NCBI GenBank assembly: GCA_016926955.1
Contig: JAFGNN010000049.1
Coordinates: forward strand, 1-53,846
Source of the DNA: Spirochaetales bacterium
GTDB taxonomy: Bacteria > Spirochaetota > Spirochaetia > Treponematales > UBA12059
Length of the DNA stretch: 53,846 nt
Reading direction: 5' to 3'
This document shows positions 47,498 through 53,846 of this stretch, in pieces (position 1 is the stretch's first letter; each line of letters opens with the position of its first letter). Below the pieces are notes generated by a model. The model had not been told where the DNA came from. It did not search any database and worked only from the letters and a program-made list of their open reading frames with translations. The position numbers and the translations under genes are program-made.

Positions 47498-48394
47498 ATG
47501 CGAAGCCCGCCGCCGAGAATCCCGCCGAGCCTCGAGGCGCAGAACCGGAGGCTCGGCCTCCTCTTCGTCCTGCCCGCCGTCGCCCTCGTTTTCGCGGTCA
47601 TCATCTACCCGGTGTTCTTCAACCTCTACCTCAGCCTGTGGAAACCGGCCCTGAACCCCGCCAAGCCCGACCTCTTCGTCGGCTTCGGCAACTACGCACG
47701 ACTGCTCGCCGACCCCCAGTTCTACCGCTCGCTCGCGCTGACCGCAGTCTACGTGGCGCTTACGGTCGCCGGCTCCACCCTGCTCGGCGGCTCCGCCGCC
47801 CTGCTCATGAACCGGGATTTCCGGGGACGCAAATTCGCGCGCTCGGCGCTGCTCCTGTCGTACGTGATGCCCGTCATCTCGTCGGTCTTCGTCTGGATCT
47901 ACCTGTTCAATCCGCTCTACGGCATGGTGGACTACGCGCTGGTCGACCTGCTCGGGCTCTTCGAGGTGGCGCCGCAGTGGTTCGACGACCCGGTGCTCTC
48001 GCTGCTCCTGGTCTGCCTCTTCGACATCTGGCGCATCTTCCCCTTCGCGCTGATCATGATCCTCTCGTCGCTGCAGTCCATCGACGGGGCGGTGTACGAG
48101 GCGGCCCTCATCGACGGGGCGCGCCCCTTCCGGATTTTCAGGTGCATCACGCTGCCCGAGATCCTGCCGGTGGTGGCCTCGGTCGTGACCCTGCGCTCGA
48201 TCTGGAACTTCTACAAATTCGAGGACGTCTACCTGCTGACCAAGCAGGTGCCCATCCTGGGCGTATACCTCTACCGGACTGCGTTCACCGTCAACGATCT
48301 CGGCCTCGCCTCGGCCATCTCCGTCGTCATGTTCGCGCTCGTCATGGGCATCGTGTTCGTCGCCGCGGCGCGGCGCAAAGGAGCGTCGTCATGA
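47498..48394 (+). CDS. Sugar ABC transporter permease 1 (YcjO-like)
   Basis: A 298-residue inner-membrane permease of the MalF type with six predicted helices, the first being LGLLFVLPAVALVFAVIIYP. The EAA loop that docks the ATPase reads EAALIDGARPFRIFRCITLPEI. CGGAGG precedes the ATG. It overlaps permease 2 by ATGA. Length agrees with YcjO (about 293). Confidence 0.92.
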   Translation: MRSPPPRIPPSLEAQNRRLGLLFVLPAVALVFAVIIYPVFFNLYLSLWKPALNPAKPDLFVGFGNYARLLADPQFYRSLALTAVYVALTVAGSTLLGGSAALLMNRDFRGRKFARSALLLSYVMPVISSVFVWIYLFNPLYGMVDYALVDLLGLFEVAPQWFDDPVLSLLLVCLFDIWRIFPFALIMILSSLQSIDGAVYEAALIDGARPFRIFRCITLPEILPVVASVVTLRSIWNFYKFEDVYLLTKQVPILGVYLYRTAFTVNDLGLASAISVVMFALVMGIVFVAAARRKGASS

Positions 48395-49227
48395 AGCGGA
48401 AAGCCGCCAGAAAGCTCGCGCTCGACGCGCTCGTCGCGCTCATCGTGCTGGTCGCCGTGTCGCCCTTCGTGGTCATGCTGGGTACGGCCCTCAAGACGCC
48501 GGCCGAATCCGTCGCCTACCCGCCGAAGATCATGCCGGCGCGACCGACGCTCATGCACTTCGCCGACGTGCTCGATCCGGCGAAGTTCCCCTTCGCCCGC
48601 TACTTCGCCAACAGCTTCATCGTCGCGTTCAGCACGGCGCTGATCGCCGTGGTCGTCGGGAGCGTCGGCGCGTACGCCTTCGCCAAGCTGCCCGTGCCCG
48701 GCAAGCGCTTCCTGGAGTCGGGCACCTTCGTCGTCTACATGTTCTCCGGCATCCTGCTGGTCGTGCCGCTCTTCCGCATCATCGCCGCGCTCGGCCTCTA
48801 CGGCAGCCGCGTCGCGGTGGTAATCGCCTGCCTGGTCTCCACGCTACCAGCGGCGCTGTCCATGCTCGGCAACTACTTCCGCACCATCCCCGACTCGCTG
48901 GAGGAAGCCGCGTTCATGGACGGGCTTTCGCGGCTCCAGAGCCTCTGGCGCATCATCCTGCCGCTGTCCCTGCCCGCCATCATGTCGGTGTTCGTGTACG
49001 TGTTCATGATCGCGTGGAACGACTTCCTGTTCGCGTCCATCTTCCTGTCCGACCCCGCCAAGATGACCCTGCCCATCGGGCTCCGGCAGTTCTTCAGCTC
49101 GCAGGATTACGTCTGGGGAAGGATGATGGCGGCCTCGCTGCTGACGGGACTGCCGGTGGTGATCATGTTCGCGGCCGTGGAAAAGTACATCACGGGCGGC
49201 CTGACCTCGGGCGGCGTCAAAAACTGA
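48391..49227 (+). CDS. Sugar ABC transporter permease 2 (YcjP-like)
   Basis: A 278-residue MalG-type permease with six predicted helices and the EAA motif EEAAFMDGLSRLQSLWRIILPL. The C-terminus MFAAVEKYITGGLTSGGVK is the standard MalG ending that contacts the ATPase. The ATG overlaps the stop of permease 1. No ATPase gene follows, so the complex must borrow a shared MsmK/MalK-like ATPase from elsewhere in the genome. Confidence 0.92.
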   Translation: MKRKAARKLALDALVALIVLVAVSPFVVMLGTALKTPAESVAYPPKIMPARPTLMHFADVLDPAKFPFARYFANSFIVAFSTALIAVVVGSVGAYAFAKLPVPGKRFLESGTFVVYMFSGILLVVPLFRIIAALGLYGSRVAVVIACLVSTLPAALSMLGNYFRTIPDSLEEAAFMDGLSRLQSLWRIILPLSLPAIMSVFVYVFMIAWNDFLFASIFLSDPAKMTLPIGLRQFFSSQDYVWGRMMAASLLTGLPVVIMFAAVEKYITGGLTSGGVKN

Positions 49228-49248
49228 GCGGACATCCGCTCCGAACCA

Positions 49249-49271
49249 CCCGCCGGCGCGAAACCGGCGGG
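49249..49271 (+). terminator. Hairpin after the sugar ABC operon
   Basis: CCCGCCGG-CGCGAAA-CCGGCGGG, 8-bp perfect stem, no T run. It lies between the end of permease 2 (+) and the end of the small membrane protein gene (-). Confidence 0.5.
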
Positions 49272-49298
49272 CGAGTCGGAGAGTGGCCGACGCCCGGT

Positions 49299-49544
49299 CT
49301 AGCGGCCCTCCAGCAGCTTGTTCGCGAAGGCCACGTCGCGGCGCAGCGATTCGATCTGCAGGGTCTTTTCGGCACCCTCGTGTTCGAGGAGGGCCAGGCG
49401 GCTTTCCAGCTCCTTGACCCTGCGCTCGAGCTCGGGCGCGTTGCCGCGCGGCCGCTTCGAGGTGAGGATTCCCATGATCGGGATCGAGATTCCCGCCATC
49501 GTGATGGCGAAGATCATCCAGACGATAAGCCTGCCGAGTTCCAT
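49299..49544 (-). CDS. Small membrane/coiled-coil protein
   Basis: An 81-residue protein: one N-terminal membrane helix (RLIVWMIFAITMAGISIPIMGIL), a basic patch (TSKRPRG), then a coiled coil with leucine heptads (LERRVKELESRLALLEHEGAEKTLQIESLRR). The architecture recalls PspB of the phage-shock system, but the sequence is too short to claim homology. AAGGAA lies upstream of the ATG. It follows purD by 22 nt and is probably co-transcribed with the purine genes, though a purine role is not suggested by the sequence. Confidence 0.72.
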   Translation of the reverse strand: MELGRLIVWMIFAITMAGISIPIMGILTSKRPRGNAPELERRVKELESRLALLEHEGAEKTLQIESLRRDVAFANKLLEGR

Positions 49545-49566
49545 GTCCGTTCCTTTTCCGGCCGCC

Positions 49567-50823
49567 TTACGCGCCGATGTCCCGCCTGAAGCGCGCCCCG
49601 TCGAAATCGACGGCGGCCGCCAGGGCGAGTCCGTTTTCGCGGGCGCGCACGGAATCCGCGCCGAGCCCGACCGCGGCGAAGCAACGCCCGCCGCCGGTAT
49701 GCAAAATACCATCGGAAGCGCGCGTCGTCGAGGCGTGGAACAGCAGGCCATCCGGATTTTCCGCCTCGGGGAGCGAGCGGACGGCAAGGCCCTTCGGGTA
49801 GGCGCCTGGATAACCCGGCGCCGCAACGACGAAGCCGCAGGCCGCGCGGTCCGGCCGCGCTTCGAAGGTCCGGATCGGCGCTTGATCGAGCCTGCCTTCC
49901 GCCGCGTCCCGGAGCAGTTCGCCGAAGCCTTCCGGAAGGATCGGCAGCAACGACTGCGTCTCGGGGTCGCCGAAGCGGACGTTGTACTCGAGCAGCTTCG
50001 GCCCCGAGGCCGTGACCATGACGCCGAAGAAGACGACGCCGCGATAGGCGAGCCCTTCCGCCGACATACCCGAAAAGGTCGGCTCGACAAGGCGCTTCCG
50101 GATCTCGGCCATGAGAGCGAGGTCCGCCCGCGGCTCCGGCGCCACGGCGCCCATGCCGCCGGTATTGGGTCCCGCGTCACCCTCGAAGGCCTTCTTGTGG
50201 TCGCGCGCCGCGGGCAGGATCGCGAAATCCCTTCCGTCGGACAGCGCGAAGACCGAAAGTTCGAAGCCCTCGAGGAATTCCTCCGCCAGGAGCTCGTCGT
50301 CGGCCAGAACCGCGCGGCCGAACGAAAGCAACTCGACCGGGTCGTCGGACTCGAGGACGCCCTTGCCGGCCGCGAGGCCGCTCTTCTTGAGGACGAGGCG
50401 CCCCGGATGGGCGGCGATGAAGCGCTCGAGCTCTGTCCCCGCTGCCGGGTCCGAAAAGCGGGCGGTGCGCGCGCAGGGCACGCCGTGCCGCTCCATGAAG
50501 GCGCGCGCGAAGGCCTTGCTGGACTCAAGACGCGCGGCCGCGGCGCCGGGACCGAAACAGGGGACGCCCTCCGCGCGCAGGGCGTCCGCCACCCCCGCGA
50601 CGAGCGGCGCCTCGGGACCGACCACGACGAGCTCCGTCCCCGTTTCGCGCGCGGCCGCGACGACAGCGGCGGGATCGTCGGGATCCAGTTGCAGATTGCG
50701 CGCGCCCCGCAGCTCCGCCGTGCCGGCGTTGCCGGGCGCGCAGACGGGCTCGTGGCCTTCGCGCGCAAGCTTCCAGGCCAGGGCGTGCTCGCGCCCGCCC
50801 GAGCCGAGGACCATGACCTTCAC
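49567..50823 (-). CDS. purD: Phosphoribosylamine-glycine ligase PurD
   Basis: GAR synthetase, second step of purine synthesis. The 418-residue ATP-grasp enzyme has VLGSGGREHALAWKL at the N-terminus, VVGPEAPLVAGVADAL, the ATP-binding LVLKKSGLAAGKGV and the metal-binding LLEYNVRFGDPETQ. The GTG at 50823 overlaps the purN stop (GTGA); an ATG three codons in is possible. Last purine gene of the purF-purM-purN-purD order. Confidence 0.96.
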   Translation of the reverse strand: MKVMVLGSGGREHALAWKLAREGHEPVCAPGNAGTAELRGARNLQLDPDDPAAVVAAARETGTELVVVGPEAPLVAGVADALRAEGVPCFGPGAAAARLESSKAFARAFMERHGVPCARTARFSDPAAGTELERFIAAHPGRLVLKKSGLAAGKGVLESDDPVELLSFGRAVLADDELLAEEFLEGFELSVFALSDGRDFAILPAARDHKKAFEGDAGPNTGGMGAVAPEPRADLALMAEIRKRLVEPTFSGMSAEGLAYRGVVFFGVMVTASGPKLLEYNVRFGDPETQSLLPILPEGFGELLRDAAEGRLDQAPIRTFEARPDRAACGFVVAAPGYPGAYPKGLAVRSLPEAENPDGLLFHASTTRASDGILHTGGGRCFAAVGLGADSVRARENGLALAAAVDFDGARFRRDIGA

Positions 50824-51449
50824 CGCGCGCCTCCTTCGGCGGGTCCGCCGCTCGCCCCGGGGCCGATCGCCGCCCGGTCGCGTACGGCATCGACGCGGTC
50901 GAGCATTTCGAGCACGACCCGCGGGTAGAGCCCGTGTTCGAGCTCGTGGACGCGCGTCTCGACCGCCTCGAGCGTCGCTCCAGGCCAGCGCCGGAATTTC
51001 CGCTGCGCGATGACCTGCCCTGTGTCCATCCCTGAGTCGACATAGTGGACCGTGACCCCGAATTCATCGGCGCCCGCGTCGAAAGAGCGGCGGACCGAGT
51101 CGACGCCGGGCCAGGCGGGCAGAACCGAGGGATGCACGTTGACGAGCCGTCCCGCCCAGCGCTCGACGAAGGCCGGCGACAGCAGGCGCATGAAGCCGGC
51201 GAGCGCCACGAGCTCTGTCCCCGCTTCCGAGAGCGCCGCGCCAAGTTCGGCTTCGGCTTCTTCGCGCGACCGCCCCGCCCAAGTGACGTAGCGCGAGGGG
51301 ATGCCGAGCCGCGCGGCCCGTTCCTGCGCGTACGCGTCCTTCCGGTCATGGACAAGCAGGACGAGGCGGTGCGCGCCCCCCTCGAGCGCGAGCGCGAGCG
51401 CCTCGAAGTTCGTACCGTTCCCCGAGGCCAGGACCGCCAGCTTCGCCAA
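50820..51449 (-). CDS. purN: Phosphoribosylglycinamide formyltransferase PurN
   Basis: GAR transformylase using 10-formyl-THF. It has 209 residues. LAVLASGNGTNFEAL holds the phosphate-binding start, and the catalytic Asn-His and Asp lie in LVNVHPSVLPAWPG and YVDSGMDTGQVI. I chose TTG at 51449 because GGGGAGG lies 6 nt upstream and the protein then begins exactly at the family N-terminus; an ATG at 51503 would overlap purM by 34 nt and add an unrelated extension. It overlaps purD by 4 nt. Confidence 0.93.
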   Translation of the reverse strand: MAKLAVLASGNGTNFEALALALEGGAHRLVLLVHDRKDAYAQERAARLGIPSRYVTWAGRSREEAEAELGAALSEAGTELVALAGFMRLLSPAFVERWAGRLVNVHPSVLPAWPGVDSVRRSFDAGADEFGVTVHYVDSGMDTGQVIAQRKFRRWPGATLEAVETRVHELEHGLYPRVVLEMLDRVDAVRDRAAIGPGASGGPAEGGAR

Positions 51450-51469
51450 GGCCGCCTCCCCCCGCCCGC

Positions 51470-52432
51470 TCAGCGCCGGACCAGGCTGCCCATGCGGAAG
51501 CACGCGATGCCGCGAGCGCGGGCGAACTCGAGCGCTTCGTCGGCCGCCTCCCGCGGCACCACGAAGGCGATGCCCACACCCAGGTTGAAGACGCGGCGCA
51601 TTTCCTCCTCGCCCACCTTCCCGCCTTCCTGGATCTTCCGGAAGATGCCCGGCCGCGGCCAGTCCCAGGTGAACTCGCCGCGCAAGGTCGCGGGTATGAC
51701 GCGGTCGAAATTCCCCTCGAGCCCCGAGCCGGTTATGTGCGCGGCGGCGAGGAGCTTCCCTGTCGTCATCAGGTCCATGATTTCGCGCACGTAAATGCGT
51801 GTGGGCGTGAGCAGTTCCTCCCAGGTCGCGTTGTCGTCGGGGTCAACGCACTTGCGGGCCAGGGAATAGCCGTTGGAGTGCACGCCCGAGGAGGGCAAGC
51901 CCAGGATGGCGTCGCCTTCGCGGATGATTTCCAGCTTCGGCAGCATCTCGGTCTTCTCGACAAGGCCGAGGCAGAAGCCCGCCAGGTCGATGTCGTCGGG
52001 CCCGTAGACGTCCGGCATCTCCGCGGTCTCGCCGCCGGTGAGCACGCAGTCCGCCTGCTCGCAGCCGGTCACCACGCCCTTGATGACGTCGCGGAGCACG
52101 CCCTCGCGGATCGTGCCCGTGGCGATATAGTCGAGGAAGGAGACCGGCTTGCAGCCGCAGACGGCCAGGTCGTTGACGTTCATCGCCACGAGGTCGATGC
52201 CGATGGTGTCCCACTTCCCGAGCTTCTTCGCGACGAGCAGCTTGGTGCCGACGCCGTCGGTGGTCGAGAGCAGAACCGGCTCCTTCCATTTCGACGCGTC
52301 GATCGGCAGTCCGCCCGCGAAGCCGCCCAAGCCCTTCGACACGGCCTTCGAAGGCAGGCCCTTGATGAAGTCGGCGAACTCGTCGCCCTTCCGCATGTCC
52401 ACGCCGGCCTTCTCGTAACTGTCGATGCCCAT
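51470..52432 (-). CDS. purM: Phosphoribosylformylglycinamidine cyclo-ligase PurM
   Basis: AIR synthetase. It has 320 residues, slightly short against the usual 340-350. The N-terminal SYEKAGVDMRKGDEF, then LLSTTDGVGTKLLVA (glycine-rich ATP loop), DLVAMNVNDLAVCG, TGGETAEMPDVY, GLPSSGVHSNGYSLARK and HITGSGLEGNFDRVIP are all in place. A GGGAGG ribosome site is 8 nt before the ATG. It lies between purF (84 nt upstream) and purN in a probable operon. Confidence 0.97.
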   Translation of the reverse strand: MGIDSYEKAGVDMRKGDEFADFIKGLPSKAVSKGLGGFAGGLPIDASKWKEPVLLSTTDGVGTKLLVAKKLGKWDTIGIDLVAMNVNDLAVCGCKPVSFLDYIATGTIREGVLRDVIKGVVTGCEQADCVLTGGETAEMPDVYGPDDIDLAGFCLGLVEKTEMLPKLEIIREGDAILGLPSSGVHSNGYSLARKCVDPDDNATWEELLTPTRIYVREIMDLMTTGKLLAAAHITGSGLEGNFDRVIPATLRGEFTWDWPRPGIFRKIQEGGKVGEEEMRRVFNLGVGIAFVVPREAADEALEFARARGIACFRMGSLVRR

Positions 52433-52516
52433 CGCCCGTGCCTCCCGCCGCCAGGTCGGCGGAACGGAACGGGATGCCGGGAAGCGCCGCCGCGCCGCTC
52501 CCCGCCCGCGTCGCGC

Positions 52517-53846
52517 CTACAACCCGCCGGCCGCCGCGTCGAGGACGCCGCATTTTCCGGCAGCGCCGCCCCGCACGGGGCAGGGGTGACGGCCGTCGAA
52601 GCAGGCCTTGCACCACCCCTCCGTCCCGAGCGCCTCGCCCAGCCTGTCGATGCCCAGGAAGCGGCAGGAATCCGCGCCTACGAATTCCGCTATGCCGGCG
52701 GAATCGAGCCGGTTGGACACGAGCTCCTCACGGGTCGGTATGTCGATGCCGTAATAGCAGGGCCATTTGAGCTCGGGACTGGCCAGGCGGAGGTGGACTT
52801 CCTTCGCGCCGGCCTCCTTGAGGAGCCGCACGATGGCCTTGCTCGTGGTGCCGCGCACCAGGCTGTCGTCGATCATGACGACGCGCTTCCCTTCGAGCAC
52901 CTCGCGCACCGGGTGCAGCTTCATGCGGACCGCCAGCTCGCGGTCGGCCTTGGTCGGCATGATGAAGGAGCGCCCCGCGTAATGGTTGCGCGTCAGCCCG
53001 AACTCGAAGGGAAGGCCGCGGCGCGCGGCGTAGCCCATGGCGGTCAGGGTCCCCGAGTCGGGGACGGGCACCACCACGTCGGCTTCGACCGCGTCGTCCT
53101 CGGCGAGCGCGGCGCCGAGGAGCCTGCGCGCCTCGTGGACCGAGCGGCCGAACACGCGGCTGTCGGGCCGCGCGAAATAGATGAGCTCGAAGACGCAGCG
53201 CGAGAGGACGCTTTCAGGCTCGAAGAGCCGCACCGTCCGCATGCCGCTTCCGTCGATGACGACGCATTCGCCCGGCTCGACCTCGCGCTCGAACTCGACG
53301 CCGAAAGGATGCAGGGCGCAGGTCTCGCTCGCGACGTACCAGATGCCGTCCTTGCGCGCCACGTGGAGAGGCCTGAAGCCCCGCGGGTCGCGGATGGCGA
53401 GGAGCTTGTCATCCCAGAGCAAGGCCAAGCTGTAGGCGCCCTCGAGGGGGCCGAGCGCGTCGCGGAGCACGTCCTCCATGCCCGAGGCCTTCGAGCGGCT
53501 GATCCGGTGCAGGATGAGCTCGGAGTCGGCGGCGGTCTGGAATATGGCGCCCTCGGCGGAGAGGGCGGCGCGGATTTCCGCCGCGTTGGAGATGTTGCCG
53601 TTGTGCGCCAGCGCGATTCGTCCCTTGGTGCATTCCACCGCCAGGGGCTGGGCGTTGCGGAGTCCCGAGCCGCCGTCGGTCGAATAGCGCACGTGCCCCA
53701 CGCCGGCGGCGGACGGCGCTCCGGAAAGCCAGCGCTCGCGCGCCTCGGCCACCATGCCCTCGCGACGGTCGGCAAGGTGGCGCCCGTCCGGCATTAGCGT
53801 GGCTATGCCCGCGCTCTCCTGCCCGCGATGCTGCAGGGCGAAAAGC
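52517..53846 (-). CDS. purF: Amidophosphoribosyltransferase PurF (5' end outside window)
   Basis: First committed enzyme of purine synthesis. The frame is open at the window edge: codons before the first ATG read LFALQHRGQESAGIATL, the conserved N-terminal PurF sequence, so the N-terminal Cys and a few more residues are missing. Visible: GHVRYSTDGGSG, ALAHNGNISNA, the PRPP motif VVMIDDSLVRGTT, and Cys residues in SRCVFELIYFARPDS, KWPCYYGIDIPT and GWCKACFDGRHP that match the 4Fe-4S ligands of the Bacillus subtilis type. The Fe-S form is oxygen-labile, consistent with an anaerobic or microaerobic host. First gene of purF-M-N-D. Confidence 0.96.
   Translation of the reverse strand, partial: LFALQHRGQESAGIATLMPDGRHLADRREGMVAEARERWLSGAPSAAGVGHVRYSTDGGSGLRNAQPLAVECTKGRIALAHNGNISNAAEIRAALSAEGAIFQTAADSELILHRISRSKASGMEDVLRDALGPLEGAYSLALLWDDKLLAIRDPRGFRPLHVARKDGIWYVASETCALHPFGVEFEREVEPGECVVIDGSGMRTVRLFEPESVLSRCVFELIYFARPDSRVFGRSVHEARRLLGAALAEDDAVEADVVVPVPDSGTLTAMGYAARRGLPFEFGLTRNHYAGRSFIMPTKADRELAVRMKLHPVREVLEGKRVVMIDDSLVRGTTSKAIVRLLKEAGAKEVHLRLASPELKWPCYYGIDIPTREELVSNRLDSAGIAEFVGADSCRFLGIDRLGEALGTEGWCKACFDGRHPCPVRGGAAGKCGVLDAAAGGL

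Noticed and set aside
51450-51503. PurN start at the ATG 51503
   Set aside because: It would overlap purM by 34 nt and add an unconserved extension; TTG 51449 has GGGGAGG at good spacing and begins at the family N-terminus.

Overview
This is a GC-rich bacterial chromosome segment with no rRNA, tRNA, CRISPR array, phage or transposase genes. Gene content and protein style suggest a free-living spirochaete of the Treponema/Spirochaeta type: HPr and HPr kinase beside rpoN, a GAF-GGDEF diguanylate cyclase, and several signal-peptide proteins of no recognised family. The assignment is an inference (about 0.7). Coding is dense, and neighbouring genes very often overlap by 4 nt (ATGA, GTGA or TTGA), so translation is probably coupled within operons.

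Layout. 0-4.3 kb: the end of mntP, then the grpE-dnaK-dnaJ chaperone operon on the minus strand, with a dispersed-type inverted repeat between dnaK and dnaJ. 4.4-12.5 kb: a regulatory and information run on the plus strand: rpoN, hpf, hprK, ptsH, a NtrY-type kinase, a NtrX-type sigma54 activator, lexA and holA. 12.5-18.2 kb: an exported protein, a GGDEF-EAL protein, and a minus-strand operon of diguanylate cyclase, 2Fe-2S ferredoxin and GH13 glucosidase. 18.2-22 kb: purL-purQ. 22-27.5 kb: a membrane-anchored protein of unknown function, then a TPR lipoprotein, a DHH phosphoesterase and a TraB-family membrane protein. 27.5-33.7 kb: an accessory stretch entirely on the plus strand. It opens with a palindrome-rich non-coding block and carries a Uma2 protein and a decayed relic of a second copy, a FitAB/VapBC-type module, a PaaX-like regulator with small membrane proteins, MazEF, a DUF3788 protein and a SprA-like HExxH protein. 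33.8-36 kb: two tandem exported paralogues of unknown function. 36.1-37.1 kb: glutathione peroxidase plus OhrR under a palindromic operator. 37.2-49.2 kb: a YgjP-like metallohydrolase and a sugar locus. 49.3-53.8 kb: a small membrane/coiled-coil protein and purF-purM-purN-purD; purF runs off the window.

The most coherent system is the sugar locus. Divergently from a LacI regulator it encodes a binding protein with two permeases, and a minus-strand operon of MDR dehydrogenase, TIM-barrel epimerase, Gfo/Idh dehydrogenase, GH65 phosphorylase and GH13_18 phosphorylase. This is the content, and for the QRST block the order, of the Escherichia coli ycj cluster, which converts D-gulosides to D-glucosides through 3-keto intermediates and then splits glucosides by phosphorolysis. 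The ABC ATPase (ycjV) and beta-phosphoglucomutase (ycjU) are not in the window.

A second recurring theme is transcript architecture. Several genes, including lacI and mazE with clear -35 and -10 boxes, have exactly 6 nt between the -10 hexamer and the start ATG, which predicts leaderless mRNAs. Clear palindromes overlap the promoters of lacI/binding protein, gpx-ohrR, the PaaX operon, fitAB and mazEF, so local autoregulation is likely throughout the accessory half.
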